Assembly: GCF_046523945.1 (NCBI RefSeq)
Contig: NZ_CP171363.1
Location: 868,001 to 932,000, forward strand
Source of the DNA: Faucicola mancuniensis
Lineage (GTDB): Bacteria; Pseudomonadota; Gammaproteobacteria; Pseudomonadales; Moraxellaceae
Direction: 5' to 3'
Length of the DNA: 64,000 bases
Position numbers and translations under genes: made by a program. This document shows, piece after piece, positions 35,438 through 45,270 of the stretch. The first letter of the stretch is position 1; each line of letters opens with the position of its first letter. The notes under the pieces were generated by a model. The model was not told the origin of the DNA. It did not search any database and saw only the letters and a program-made list of their open reading frames with translations.

Positions 35438-36853
35438 ATGCAATATATCAGCACGCGTGGCAACACGCCAAAAATGCAATTTAGCGATGTTTTACTGATG
35501 GGACTTGCCCCAGATGGCGGTTTGATGCTCCCAGAAACCTATCCGCACATTGACGATGCGACTTTGACTAAATGGCGTACATTAAGCTACACCGATTTGG
35601 CGTTTGAGATTATGCAATTGTTCGCCACCGACATTGACAAGGCGGATTTAAAAGGCTTGATTGACAAAACTTATACCGTAGAAGCCTTTGGCAAAGCCGA
35701 CATCACGCCTGTTCGTAAGCTAAAAGACGGCATTAAAATCATTGAATTGTCCAATGGCCCGACCCTTGCCTTTAAAGACATTGCAATGCAGTTTTTGGGC
35801 AACGCCTTTGAATATGTGCTAAAACAAAAAAATGAACGCTTGACGATTATCGGTGCAACGTCAGGCGATACAGGCTCGGCGGCGGAATATGCCTTGCGTG
35901 GCAAAGAAAATATTGAAGTGTTTATGATGTCGCCACACGGCAAAATGAGCGAATTTCAACGTGCTCAAATGTACAGTTTGACCGATAAAAACATTCACAA
36001 CATCGCCATTAACGGTATGTTTGACGACTGCCAAGACATAGTCAAAGCCTTGCAACAAGACGCTGATTTCAAGGAAAAATACAGTCTTGGCACGGTCAAT
36101 TCAATCAACTGGGGACGCATTCTTGCCCAAATCGTGTACTATTTTAAAGGCTATTTTGCCAGCACCGAAAATAACAGCCAAAAGGTGAGTTTTTGTGTGC
36201 CGTCTGGTAACTTTGGCAACATTTGTGCAGGGCATATCGCGCGTGAAATGGGCTTGCCGATTGACCGTTTGATTGTGGCGACCAACGAAAATGACGTGTT
36301 AAATGACTTTTTCCAAACGGGCAAATACCGCCCACGCACAGCTGACAAGACTTATGTAACGTCAAGTCCGTCTATGGACATCTCAAAAGCGTCAAATTTT
36401 GAGCGTTTTGTGTATTTGCTCGTGGGCAAAGATACGCAAAAATTAACTGCACTTTGGGCGGACGTAAACAGCGGTCAAGGCTTTGATTTGGCAGAGCTTT
36501 TGGGCGATATTCACAGCAAATATGGCTTTACATCGGGCAAATCGACCCATGCCGACCGTATTGCGACCATCAAAGCGGTGTATGAAAGCGATAATGACTT
36601 GCTAGACCCACACACGGCAGATGGTGTAAAAGTGGCTCGTGAAGTGCGTAAAAATGGTGAGATTATCGTCTGTGCGGAAACGGCTTTGCCTGCCAAATTT
36701 GCCGAAACGATTAATGAAGCTGTTGGACAAATTGACATTCCACGCCCTGCCCACACCGAAAATATTGAAAGCCTTGAGCAGTTTGTAACCGTGCTGGATA
36801 ATAAAGCGGATTTGGTGAGAGAGCAGATTGAGAAATTTGTTGTGGCTAAATAG
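35438..36853 (+). CDS. thrC: Threonine synthase
   Basis: 471 residues of the long bacterial/fungal type: MQYISTRGNTPKMQFSDVLL, LMGLAPDGGLMLPETYP, ELSNGPTLAFKDIAMQFLGN (PLP lysine in FKD), GATSGDTGSAAEYALRGKEN, VNSINWGRILAQIVYYF and CVPSGNFGNICAG. It converts O-phosphohomoserine from ThrB to threonine. A strong terminator follows. It stands apart from thrB (10363) in this layout. Confidence 0.97.
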   Translation: MQYISTRGNTPKMQFSDVLLMGLAPDGGLMLPETYPHIDDATLTKWRTLSYTDLAFEIMQLFATDIDKADLKGLIDKTYTVEAFGKADITPVRKLKDGIKIIELSNGPTLAFKDIAMQFLGNAFEYVLKQKNERLTIIGATSGDTGSAAEYALRGKENIEVFMMSPHGKMSEFQRAQMYSLTDKNIHNIAINGMFDDCQDIVKALQQDADFKEKYSLGTVNSINWGRILAQIVYYFKGYFASTENNSQKVSFCVPSGNFGNICAGHIAREMGLPIDRLIVATNENDVLNDFFQTGKYRPRTADKTYVTSSPSMDISKASNFERFVYLLVGKDTQKLTALWADVNSGQGFDLAELLGDIHSKYGFTSGKSTHADRIATIKAVYESDNDLLDPHTADGVKVAREVRKNGEIIVCAETALPAKFAETINEAVGQIDIPRPAHTENIESLEQFVTVLDNKADLVREQIEKFVVAK

Positions 36854-36871
36854 TTGATAGGTTAAAAAGAA

Positions 36872-36903
36872 AACCCTTTGATTGATGTCAAAGGGTTTTT
36901 TTT
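36872..36903 (+). terminator. Intrinsic terminator of thrC
   Basis: AACCCTTTGA and TCAAAGGGTT arms with a 6-base loop and a run of eight Ts. Confidence 0.9.
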
Positions 36904-36916
36904 AATACATTTAAAA

Positions 36917-36992
36917 TGGTACGCTCGGCGGGACTCGAACCCACGCCACAGGCTTCGGAGACCTGTACTCTATCCAGTTGAGCTACGAGCGT
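36917..36992 (-). tRNA. tRNA-Arg (anticodon CCG)
   Basis: Cloverleaf on the minus strand: acceptor ACGCTCG/CGAGCGT, D arm GTAGCTCAACTGGATAGAGT, anticodon stem CAGGT/GCCTG around loop CTCCGAA (anticodon CCG, reading CGG), T loop TTCGAGT, and encoded CCA at 36917-36919. 76 bases. It lies convergent to thrC. Confidence 0.95.
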
Positions 36993-37068
36993 AAAACAAA
37001 ATTTTTCTAACATTTTAACAAATTTTGTGTTATAAAAGCAAACTTATTCATCAGATTGGGACAATTTT

Positions 37069-38253
37069 TTGAACTCGCCGTCTAACAATACCGATTTACC
37101 AGATTTTTCACAGCGAATTTTGACATGGTTTGCCGTACATGGCAGACACGATTTGCCGTGGCAACAGCATTTGTTGGCAATGCCAAATCCTTACCCTGTT
37201 TGGATTTCAGAAGTCATGCTTCAGCAGACCCAAGTCACCACTGTCATTCCCTATTTTACAAGGTTTATGCAAAGTTTTCCAACGGTGCAAGATTTGGCAA
37301 ATGCGGACTGGGAGCAGGTTGCCGAGCATTGGGCGGGACTTGGGTATTATGCTAGAGCCAGAAATTTGCACAAAGGGGCAAAGCAGTTGGCTCAGATTAT
37401 CGCCGATACAGGCGATTTTCCGCAAACGGTGCAAGATTGGCAGGCAATTGCAGGCGTGGGACAGTCCACCGCAGGGGCAATTGTGGCGATGGGCGTGCGT
37501 GCCACCCAAGAAAAAGGCGTGATTTGTGATGGCAATGTCAAACGGGTGCTGACTCGTTGGGCGGGCATTGACGCAGATATCAACAAAACAGCGACCACCA
37601 AGACGCTTTGGGCGTTAGCCGAACGCTTAACGCCCGCCACCGATAGCGGTCTATACGCCCAAGCCATGATGGACATGGGGGCGACCGTTTGCACCAAGTC
37701 AAAGCCCAATTGTCTTTTTTGTCCAATTGAGCAAGATTGCGTTGCCAAATCTCAAGGCAGACAGACCGATTATCCTGTTAAAAGCAAAAAATCGCCCAAC
37801 CCATCAAAGTATTCTTTGGCGATTTTTTTGACCGATAACGATGGCAAAACCTTGTGGTTACAGCGTCCTGATAATGGGATTTGGGGCGGACTGTATTGTT
37901 TGCCGTTATTTTTTGTTAAAAAAAACAAACAAAATCAAACTATTGCTGATTTTCACAGCGATTTTGACAATGAATATACGTTGGCAGAGCAGGTGATTTT
38001 TGAATTTTTAAGCAAACACTCACATATCAACAGCCATGATTTTTCGCAATATTTTGGCGAAAAAATGATAAAACACAGTTTGACGCATTTTCATTGGTTT
38101 TTAACGCCTATAACAATTGTTATCAATGACGAACAAAAAAAGGCGTTAAACGAGCGGTTAAACGATTTGGCATTGGCAGAAAATTGGACATGGATTGGTC
38201 AAAATGATGTACAAAATTTGGCAATTTCCACCGCCATGCAAAAGCTAATGTAA
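37069..38253 (+). CDS. mutY: Adenine DNA glycosylase MutY
   Basis: 394 residues from a TTG start at 37069; no in-frame ATG exists before conserved sequence, and ggga lies about 8 bases upstream. Signatures: RHDLPWQQH, YPVWISEVMLQQTQVTTVIP, GLGYYARARNL, IAGVGQSTAGAI with the catalytic Asp in VICDGNVKRVL, and the Fe-S cluster CTKSKPNCLFCPIEQDC (spacing 6-2-5). A NUDIX-like C-domain follows (WLQRPDNGIWGGLYCLPLF). It removes adenine mispaired with 8-oxoguanine. Confidence 0.96.
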   Translation: MNSPSNNTDLPDFSQRILTWFAVHGRHDLPWQQHLLAMPNPYPVWISEVMLQQTQVTTVIPYFTRFMQSFPTVQDLANADWEQVAEHWAGLGYYARARNLHKGAKQLAQIIADTGDFPQTVQDWQAIAGVGQSTAGAIVAMGVRATQEKGVICDGNVKRVLTRWAGIDADINKTATTKTLWALAERLTPATDSGLYAQAMMDMGATVCTKSKPNCLFCPIEQDCVAKSQGRQTDYPVKSKKSPNPSKYSLAIFLTDNDGKTLWLQRPDNGIWGGLYCLPLFFVKKNKQNQTIADFHSDFDNEYTLAEQVIFEFLSKHSHINSHDFSQYFGEKMIKHSLTHFHWFLTPITIVINDEQKKALNERLNDLALAENWTWIGQNDVQNLAISTAMQKLM

Positions 38254-38424
38254 GCATTTATTACAAAAATTACTTATTTTGACAGTATTTGACAAAAACT
38301 GCTCAATTTTGGGTCAAGATGAACAGTTTTTCTACACAATTAACAAAGCAACCTTTTAATTTTAGCAATTTTTTTTCTACAATACGCTTATCAAAATTCA
38401 CTATTATTTTAAGAGGAAAAACAT

Positions 38425-38688
38425 ATGTTTGCTTTAATTGGTTCTTTAATTTCTGGTTTAATCATCGGCGTATTGGCACGTTTTATCAAACCGGGTGCTG
38501 ACTCAATGGGCTGGATTATGACGATTGTGCTAGGTATTGTCGGTGCGGTCGTTGGTGGGTTTTTGGCAAGTGCGTTAGGTCTAGCGACAAACGGTGGCTT
38601 TATAGGCTTGGCGCTCTCAGTTGTCGGTGCGATTATCGTGTTGTTTATTTACGAAATCGTTACTGGAAAACGCAAAATTGGTAAATAA
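38425..38688 (+). CDS. GlsB/YeaQ/YmgE family membrane protein
   Basis: 87 residues, three hydrophobic helices with many glycines: MFALIGSLISGLIIGVLARF, GWIMTIVLGIVGAVVGGFLA and GFIGLALSVVGAIIVLFIY. This is the transglycosylase-associated/GlsB family, linked in several bacteria to stress growth; the biochemical role is unknown. aagagg lies 8 bases before the ATG. A terminator follows at 38713. Confidence 0.9.
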   Translation: MFALIGSLISGLIIGVLARFIKPGADSMGWIMTIVLGIVGAVVGGFLASALGLATNGGFIGLALSVVGAIIVLFIYEIVTGKRKIGK

Positions 38689-38712
38689 TTTTGTTAAAAA
38701 TTATTCATAATA

Positions 38713-38746
38713 AAAACCCATTGTCAAGCTGATAATGGGTTTTTAT
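38713..38746 (+). terminator. Intrinsic terminator after the GlsB-like gene
   Basis: AAAACCCATT and AATGGGTTTT arms around an 11-base loop, then Ts. It also lies at the 3' end of the convergent lipoprotein gene. Confidence 0.85.
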
Positions 38747-38770
38747 TTTTTAACAATATTCAAAAATTAA

Positions 38771-39169
38771 TTATTTTTCGCTAAATAATTTAACGCCATG
38801 TGCAAAAGCACATTCTTTCATGCGAGCAGACTGTGCGATTACGATGGCATCACGCTTGCCCATTGCAATGCTTAAGTTATTGTTTTTACTGGCGTTGGCT
38901 TTGCCAAGCCCAAAACTCACCGTTGGATAAATGCCATGACGACCACCTGCGATACCGATACCAACGCCTGACATATTAATGCCTGATGAGCGGTTTTGGT
39001 TGGCTTTGATGTATTGGGTTAGGCGGTTGTATTCACTGGTCAAAGCGGTGCAATCATAGCTTTGGTATGTGTTTGGCGAAACGTATTGTGGCGTTGGCGT
39101 GCTGGCACAGCCTGTTAAAAATAGGGCAAATGCCATACCGCTTGCCAATAGTTTTGTGGATTTTTGCAT
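38771..39169 (-). CDS. Hypothetical lipoprotein
   Basis: 132 residues from ATG 39169. Signal peptide with lipobox LTGC (MQKSTKLLASGMAFALFLTG, then CAST). The mature part has a short coiled helix (YDCTALTSEYNRLTQYIKAN) and a glycine-rich middle (GINMSGVGIGIAGGRHGIYP) and ends AFAHGVKLFSEK. No family recognised beyond small Moraxellaceae lipoproteins. Probably outer-membrane or periplasmic. Confidence 0.7.
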   Translation of the reverse strand: MQKSTKLLASGMAFALFLTGCASTPTPQYVSPNTYQSYDCTALTSEYNRLTQYIKANQNRSSGINMSGVGIGIAGGRHGIYPTVSFGLGKANASKNNNLSIAMGKRDAIVIAQSARMKECAFAHGVKLFSEK

Positions 39170-39356
39170 AATCATGCCTTGTGTTTGGAATAGTTTGGGT
39201 TATTTTAGCATAAATTTGTCAAAGTTTTTGTCAGTTTGTCTGACTAAACAATGATTTTAGCCAATTTGTAAGAATTCGGAAATATCCATATACACAATTT
39301 ATAAATATTTTTGCAACAATTTTCGGTTATACTACGCACTGGCAAGGAGTCTGTCT

Positions 39357-40298
39357 ATGTTTTTAGTGTACGACCGTTTTTTTTATCAATTAAAACCAGT
39401 CTTGGGGCAAAAAACTTTTTGGCTCACGTTGGTGTTTTTGGGAAATGCCAGTGTTTTTTTGAGTGCTTGTCAACCCAAAGAAAAAAACAATCCACAAACC
39501 CAAGTGGTGAATGAACAACAAAATATGTCTGTTCCCACCCAGTTTGAAACCATAGCACCACCCGCCAGCACCAGTGTCGCTGATGATAGTTTGGTATCTT
39601 CTACCGCAACGCTTGATAGCGAACCACAAGCAGTCATTTTAGATGAACTGACAGAGACTCAAGTAATAGATTCCAAACGCGATTATAAAACAGAACATCT
39701 TGATGCCATGCTAGAGCATTATGCGGTGGATGAATTTTTGCCAAATGGTGCAGAGAGCGAAGATTTTCAACAAGCCTATCTTGCCAATATCTACACCATG
39801 CATCACAACAACCCTGTGCTAAATGCTGATGATAATGCCGATGTTGCCTTTGTTAAAAATATGATTTTGCACCGTCAAGGGGCGATTAACCTTGCTAAAT
39901 TACAGCTAGATTATGGCAATGATGACAGTTTAAAATATTTTGCCAAAGACATCATCGCTACCCAAGAAAATGACATTTGGCTAATGACGCATTGGTTAAA
40001 AGAAATTTATCCCAACCAGCCCAAAACCCAAAAGCCTCACCAACAAAATATCCAACAAGAATTTGCCAACAGTGTCAACCAAATGCACGAACAAATGCTC
40101 ATCGGTGCATTACAAGACGATGCGGATATGGTATTTATCCACACTATGCTTCCTTATCACAAAGGGGCGTTGGCAATGGCACAAGTAGAGTTAAAATACG
40201 GTACAGACCCAAAAGTGCGTGGTCTTGCCGATGATATTATCATGAACCAAATTCCCGAAATTCAGTTTATGCAAAAATGGCTTAAGGAACATCGTTAA
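39357..40298 (+). CDS. DUF305 protein, two-repeat, lipoprotein-like
   Basis: 313 residues. A hydrophobic N-terminus (FWLTLVFLGNASVFLSAC) fits a signal with lipobox LSAC (Cys about 38), then a Thr/Pro linker. Two DUF305 repeats follow, each of the ferritin-like helical type: VAFVKNMILHRQGAINLAKL and MVFIHTMLPYHKGALAMAQV, each ending in WLKE. The Met/His-rich helices of this family are often linked to metal handling, but a function for this protein cannot be named. Confidence 0.8.
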   Translation: MFLVYDRFFYQLKPVLGQKTFWLTLVFLGNASVFLSACQPKEKNNPQTQVVNEQQNMSVPTQFETIAPPASTSVADDSLVSSTATLDSEPQAVILDELTETQVIDSKRDYKTEHLDAMLEHYAVDEFLPNGAESEDFQQAYLANIYTMHHNNPVLNADDNADVAFVKNMILHRQGAINLAKLQLDYGNDDSLKYFAKDIIATQENDIWLMTHWLKEIYPNQPKTQKPHQQNIQQEFANSVNQMHEQMLIGALQDDADMVFIHTMLPYHKGALAMAQVELKYGTDPKVRGLADDIIMNQIPEIQFMQKWLKEHR

Positions 40299-40326
40299 GC
40301 CATTTTAAACAGTTATTTGGTCAAGT

Positions 40327-41328
40327 TTAACGAGCTGGGCTAAAGTCGTGATACATTTCTTGTAAAAAACGCCATGCTTGTTGTTGTTCTTTTTGACGAC
40401 TTTCGTCAGTTGATAGGCTTGGCAATACGATATTAAGTTGTAAAAATAAATCGCCTGCGTCTTTTGCAGGAATGCCTTTGCCTTTTAACCGCAGTTTTGT
40501 GCCGTTTTTGCTATTTTTTGGAATGTTCACATTGACTTTGCCGACAGGTGTGGTAACTGTAATCGTACCGCCAAATACCGCTTCCCAAGGCGATACATCG
40601 ACGATTTGGGTTACGTTTTTGCCGTCAATTTTGTATTTGTCATCGTTTTTAAATTTCACGGTTAAATACAAATCGCCATTGTCGCCATAGGCATTGGCTT
40701 GACCTTGTTTGGCAAGGCGGATTTTTTGTCCTTCGCTGATACCTTTGGGGATTTTGACTTGTATGGTTTTGTTGTCGTAGGACACACCAGACATGGTTTG
40801 TACAGGGCTACTGATGGTGATTTTGCGAGTATCACCATCATAACTGGCTTGCAAATCAATCACAATCTCGGTGTGTTCGTCTTCGCCTTTTTGGGCTTGT
40901 TGTTGGCTACGTCCGCCAAAACCTTGAAACAAGTCTTCAAAACCAAAAGATTGCCCTTGCCCAAAACCTGCTCCACCACCGCCAAAACTACCACCGCCAA
41001 AATGACGTAAAATTTCTTCAAGGTCTTCTTGGCTCACGTTACTGGCGTTGTTAAAGCCACCGCCACCAAATCCGCCCCCATTAAAACCGCCAAAACCACC
41101 TTGCCCCATAAATGGATTGTTCAGCATGGCATCGTATTGACTGCGTTTTTGGCTGTCTTTTAAGGTTTCGTAGGCGTTGTTAATCTCGCCCATTTTTTTG
41201 TCTGCATCTGGGTCTTTGCTGATATCGGGGTGATGTTTTCGCACCAGTTTGCGATAAGCTTTTTTAATCTCATCTTCGCTGGCTTTTTTATCCACGCCCA
41301 ATATGTCATAATAGTTCTTTTCTGCCAT
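40327..41328 (-). CDS. cbpA: DnaJ-class co-chaperone, CbpA-like (no zinc fingers)
   Basis: 333 residues from ATG 41328, with aaagga 7 bases upstream (an upstream extension is unlikely). J domain MAEKNYYDILGVDKKASEDE with HPD at about 33-35, a Gly/Phe-rich linker (GGFGGFNGGGFGGGGFNN), then two C-terminal substrate domains and a dimer tail. The Cys zinc repeats of true DnaJ are absent, so it is type II, like CbpA. It stimulates DnaK ATPase. hisH diverges from it. Confidence 0.93.
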   Translation of the reverse strand: MAEKNYYDILGVDKKASEDEIKKAYRKLVRKHHPDISKDPDADKKMGEINNAYETLKDSQKRSQYDAMLNNPFMGQGGFGGFNGGGFGGGGFNNASNVSQEDLEEILRHFGGGSFGGGGAGFGQGQSFGFEDLFQGFGGRSQQQAQKGEDEHTEIVIDLQASYDGDTRKITISSPVQTMSGVSYDNKTIQVKIPKGISEGQKIRLAKQGQANAYGDNGDLYLTVKFKNDDKYKIDGKNVTQIVDVSPWEAVFGGTITVTTPVGKVNVNIPKNSKNGTKLRLKGKGIPAKDAGDLFLQLNIVLPSLSTDESRQKEQQQAWRFLQEMYHDFSPAR

Positions 41329-41409
41329 ATTTATCCTTTGCATTTTTGTAGAATACAGGTAATATAGTGGCGAATTATTGATTTTCAATTAACCCAAAAA
41401 GAGAAAAAC

Positions 41410-42042
41410 ATGACAAAAATCGCCCTTTTAGATTATGGTATGGGAAACCTACACTCCGCAGGTAAAGCACTCACCAATGTCGGTGCAGACGTGATTATCA
41501 CAAACGACCCAAAAAAAATTAACACTTGCGATAAAATCGTCTTTCCGGGGGTCGGTGCGATGAAAGACTGCATGATGGGTATGGCGGACGCAGGCATTGA
41601 TGAAGTCGTCAAAACCGCTGTGTTTAACAAGCCAATCATGGCAATTTGTGTCGGTATGCAGGCTTTATTTGAAACATCTGCCGAAAATGACGGTGTGGAC
41701 TGTTTAAAAATTTTAAATGGTCATGTTAAAAAAATTGACGATAACATGACCGAAAACCACGAAAAACTCAAAGTACCGCATATGGGCTGGAACACGGTTT
41801 TTGGCATGGACTTGAGCCACCCACTTTGGCACAACATCAGCGACCACACGCATTTTTATTTTGTGCATAGTTATTATTGTCAGCCATCTGATAGCGATGT
41901 GGTGTCGGCGACTTGTCATTATGGCATGGACTTTTGTACCAGCGTTATCAAAGACAATCTATTTGCCACCCAATTTCACCCAGAAAAAAGCCACACTGCA
42001 GGCTTGCAACTGTTAAAAAATTTTGTGGAATGGAAAATTTAA
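41410..42042 (+). CDS. hisH: Imidazole glycerol phosphate synthase amidotransferase HisH
   Basis: 210 residues. The start MTKIALLDYGMGNLHSAGKA, catalytic nucleophile in MAICVGMQALFE, then VPHMGWN, YFVHSYY and the catalytic His-Glu in ATQFHPEKSHTAGLQLL are all present. The family core CxGxQ reads CVGMQ. It splits glutamine and feeds ammonia to HisF (11452). RBS agagaaa. Confidence 0.96.
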   Translation: MTKIALLDYGMGNLHSAGKALTNVGADVIITNDPKKINTCDKIVFPGVGAMKDCMMGMADAGIDEVVKTAVFNKPIMAICVGMQALFETSAENDGVDCLKILNGHVKKIDDNMTENHEKLKVPHMGWNTVFGMDLSHPLWHNISDHTHFYFVHSYYCQPSDSDVVSATCHYGMDFCTSVIKDNLFATQFHPEKSHTAGLQLLKNFVEWKI

Positions 42043-42116
42043 GTTAACAAATGTTAAAAATTTTGTTAAACTAAACCACGATTTATCTTTAACCATTGAA
42101 CCATCAAGGAAACATC

Positions 42117-42296
42117 ATGCGTTATATATTTTTGACATTATTGCTGTTAAATGCAGGCGTATTTGGTTATTACACATTTTTGCACAAAGCTACGGACAAC
42201 CAAAGTCTCGCTCAAGCTCAAGCAAGCTTAACCAATCCTGTAACCGCAACCAACGTTACCAGTGAGTTGCCACCGATGATTGGTACAAAAAAATAA
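42117..42296 (+). CDS. Small single-helix membrane protein
   Basis: 59 residues from ATG 42117, with aagga 7 bases upstream. One helix near the N-terminus (RYIFLTLLLLNAGVFGYYTF), then a Gln/Ala/Thr-rich tail ending PPMIGTKK. No family recognised. It lies between hisH and the convergent kinase. Hydrophobic start and ribosome site make it likely to be real. Confidence 0.65.
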   Translation: MRYIFLTLLLLNAGVFGYYTFLHKATDNQSLAQAQASLTNPVTATNVTSELPPMIGTKK

Positions 42297-42313
42297 ACGT
42301 TTTTTTACAAACA

Positions 42314-43720
42314 TTATTCCACTAAAGGTATCATCACCGTTACCACAAGCCCTGTATTTTCTTGATTGTGGGCGATGACGATACCGTTGTGCAAATGGGC
42401 GATACGACTCACAATCGCAAGCCCAAGTCCACTGCCTTGCGTGGTACGAGCCGTTTCGCCACGTTCAAAGGGTTGCATGATTCTGTCTAATTGGTCTTCT
42501 GCCACGCCTTCGCCTTTATCGCTTACGCTGATTTGTAAATAACGCTGTAAACTCATGACTGCTTGGGCGGTGTTGTCCGTTTCGGTGAGTTTTTCCAGAC
42601 TTTTTTTGGCTAATGTTAAATAATCTTGAAAAGCAGTTTCATCAATCACGCCAATTTTTATCAAAATCGGTGGTTCGCCATAACGGTTGGCATTGTTCAC
42701 CAAATTTACAATCAATCGCTTGATGGACAAAGGACGCAAGGCAATATTTGGCAAATCGTCATCAATCTGCAACTCAAATGGCAAAGGGGCAAACTGCACC
42801 ACAATCTCACGCACAATCGGACGTAAATCGGTCAATCGCACCGCTTCGTCCGAGCCGTCTTTCATAAACGAAATAAACTGCTCCAAAATCGCATCCATGT
42901 CTTCAATATCATAGACCAAACCATCTTTTAAAAACTCATCAGGCAACATTTCCGCCGTCAATCGCATACGGGTCAAAGGCGTGCGTAAATCATGGGAAAT
43001 ACCCGCCAGCATGATGTTGCGTTCTTTTTGGGTTTGGGTTAGGTTGTGAAACAGGCGATTAAATGCAAGGTTTACTTGGCGGATTTCGGTTGAGCCTTCG
43101 TTGGTCGGCAAATGGTTGGCGTGACCGAGCGTAATATAATCCAAAGCGGTTTTTTGCAAACGTTTTAACGGACGGTTTAATTGTCTTACCAAAAAAATAA
43201 TCGTTAATAACGTAAAAATCGGAATACCCAATACAAAAAACAAAATCGTGGTGGGGCTGTATTGGGCGTAAAATTTGACAGGTTCTTGTAACCAAAATTC
43301 GGGGTGTTTGCTGTCTTGAACGTACAAAATCGGTACAGGTTTAAACTTAAAATACACAATAGTTGGGCGGTTTAACACAGTACTGATTTGTTCTGCCATG
43401 ATATCGGTAAAAAAACCGACAAAAGTTTTTTCTTCTACTTCTGGAAAAGCGGTTGTATCGGTCAAAATATCAATGTGCGATGTGCGAATGACCCAATCTT
43501 TAACCTTTGGCTCGTGTTGCCAATCGTGGTTTAACCTATCTAGCATGACAAGCTGATTGGCGATATAATTGGCATGATTTTTGAGTTCTGGCAAATACAG
43601 ACTTCGCCAAAAAAACCACAAGGTCAAACTCACCGACAACATCACCATTAACATTACCATAGATGTGGTTTGCCATGTGTTGCTATAACTGGTCAGACGC
43701 TCGGGTCGCAAAGATTTCAT
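42314..43720 (-). CDS. EnvZ-like sensor histidine kinase, orphan
   Basis: 468 residues. Two membrane helices (about 19-38 and 158-180) enclose a periplasmic loop; a HAMP segment (RQLNRPLKRLQKTALDYITL) leads to the phospho-His in LAGISHDLRTPLTRMRLTAE. N box VNLVNNANRYG, G1 VSDKGEGVAEDQLDR and G2 GSGLGLAIVSRIAHLH follow. The layout matches EnvZ. No response-regulator gene is adjacent, so its partner (an OmpR type in the family) must be elsewhere. An insert of about 30 residues sits between the N box and G1. Confidence 0.9.
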   Translation of the reverse strand: MKSLRPERLTSYSNTWQTTSMVMLMVMLSVSLTLWFFWRSLYLPELKNHANYIANQLVMLDRLNHDWQHEPKVKDWVIRTSHIDILTDTTAFPEVEEKTFVGFFTDIMAEQISTVLNRPTIVYFKFKPVPILYVQDSKHPEFWLQEPVKFYAQYSPTTILFFVLGIPIFTLLTIIFLVRQLNRPLKRLQKTALDYITLGHANHLPTNEGSTEIRQVNLAFNRLFHNLTQTQKERNIMLAGISHDLRTPLTRMRLTAEMLPDEFLKDGLVYDIEDMDAILEQFISFMKDGSDEAVRLTDLRPIVREIVVQFAPLPFELQIDDDLPNIALRPLSIKRLIVNLVNNANRYGEPPILIKIGVIDETAFQDYLTLAKKSLEKLTETDNTAQAVMSLQRYLQISVSDKGEGVAEDQLDRIMQPFERGETARTTQGSGLGLAIVSRIAHLHNGIVIAHNQENTGLVVTVMIPLVE

Positions 43721-43807
43721 AGATTATCCGCTTTTTTGCCAAAATCCTTGTTATAATAGGCAATTTTTAACAAAACAGCAAATTTTTATTTTTATTAAGG
43801 CAAATGT

Positions 43808-45118
43808 ATGCAATTTTCAAAATTTGGTGAAAAATTCACCCAAAACAGTGGTATTTTACAGTTGATGGACGACTTGGGCAATGCGTTGGCAAGCGACCAA
43901 CCGACCAATATGCTAGGCGGTGGTAATCCTGCATTTATTAAAGAAGTCAATGAAGTATATTTAAAAATACTAAACAATATCGTGGCAAGCGAAAACGATT
44001 TGCACCGCAACATTGCCTTAGACAGCGTTGCCAACTATGCCACACCGCAAGGTGATGTGGGGTTTATTGATACCTTGGTGGATTTTTTTAATCGCAATTA
44101 TGATTGGGGTTTGACACGAGAAAATATCGCCTTAACCAATGGCTCACAAAATGCATTTTTTTATCTGTTTAATCTGTTTAGCGGAAAATATGCCGATGGG
44201 CATGACAAGGCGATTTTGCTACCACTCGCCCCAGAGTATATCGGCTATGCGGACGCTCATGTTGATGATTCGCATTTTGTGGCGGTTGAACCTGCCATTG
44301 ATGATGTTAGCCATAATGGTGAAACAGGATTTTTTAAATACCGAGTGGATTTTGACAAATTAAACAGCTTGCCAGCCTTGCAAAATGGCGATATTGGGGC
44401 GATTTGTTGCTCTCGTCCGACCAATCCGACAGGCAACGTGCTGACCGATGACGAAATGGCACAACTTGACAAAATCGCCCAACAGTACCAAATTCCACTG
44501 ATTATTGACAATGCCTATGGTATGCCGTTTCCACACATTATCCACACCGACACCACTTTGACGTGGCATGATAACATTGTGCTATGTTTTAGTTTGTCAA
44601 AAATCGGTCTAGCAGGCGTGCGGACAGGCATTGTCGTGGCTCGCCCAGAGATTGTTAAAGCGATTAGCAGTCTTAATGCGATTATTAACCTTGCACCGAC
44701 ACGTTTTGGCGGTGCGATTGTCAAGGCATTGTTGGCAAATGACACAATTCAAGACTTGTCGCTCAATCACATTCGCCCATTTTATGCCAAACAATCTGCC
44801 TTTGCCATTGGTTTGTTAAAACAAACTTTTGCCGACCTTCCCCAAGTCAAAATTCACAAGCCTGAAGGGGCGATATTTTTGTGGATTTGGTTCAAAGATT
44901 TGCCAATCAGCACCCAGCGTTTGTACCAAATTTTAAAAGAAAAAGGCACGCTGATTATTCCAAGCGAACATTTTTTTGTGGGGCTAGACACCGCCAACTA
45001 CCGCCACGCCCACGAATGTATCCGCATGAGTATCGCCCAACATGATGACACGCTTGCCAAAGGCATTGCTTGCATTGGTGATGTTGTCAAAGCGGTGTAT
45101 CGTGGGGAAATGGTGTGA
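43808..45118 (+). CDS. avtA: Valine--pyruvate aminotransferase
   Basis: 436 residues, starting MQFSKFGEKFTQNSGILQLM and DDLGNALA, the AvtA form. The PLP fold shows MLGGGNPAFIKEV, ALTNGSQNAFFYLFNLF, SRPTNPTGNVLTDDEM and the PLP lysine in LCFSLSKIGLAGVRTGIVV. It exchanges amino groups between valine and alanine. A terminator-free gap leads to the Fur-box region of the receptor gene. Confidence 0.95.
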   Translation: MQFSKFGEKFTQNSGILQLMDDLGNALASDQPTNMLGGGNPAFIKEVNEVYLKILNNIVASENDLHRNIALDSVANYATPQGDVGFIDTLVDFFNRNYDWGLTRENIALTNGSQNAFFYLFNLFSGKYADGHDKAILLPLAPEYIGYADAHVDDSHFVAVEPAIDDVSHNGETGFFKYRVDFDKLNSLPALQNGDIGAICCSRPTNPTGNVLTDDEMAQLDKIAQQYQIPLIIDNAYGMPFPHIIHTDTTLTWHDNIVLCFSLSKIGLAGVRTGIVVARPEIVKAISSLNAIINLAPTRFGGAIVKALLANDTIQDLSLNHIRPFYAKQSAFAIGLLKQTFADLPQVKIHKPEGAIFLWIWFKDLPISTQRLYQILKEKGTLIIPSEHFFVGLDTANYRHAHECIRMSIAQHDDTLAKGIACIGDVVKAVYRGEMV

Positions 45119-45185
45119 TAATTGACAAGTGTTGATTAACAATTTGTTAAAAATAAATAGCAATTTTTAACAAAAAAGTTTAAAA

Positions 45186-45200
45186 TAATAGTCATTATCA
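45186..45200. promoter_or_regulatory. Fur-box-like operator before the siderophore receptor
   Basis: TAATAGT-C-ATTATCA matches the 7-1-7 Fur pattern TGATAAT-n-ATTATCA at 12 of 14 positions. It lies 71 bases before the receptor start, overlapping the likely promoter, so iron repression is expected. Confidence 0.7.
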
Positions 45201-45270
45201 TTTAGCAATATGATATTCCTCAACAAAGGGGTCATGTTGCTTTTTTTTGTCAATCAAAAAGGCTCATTTT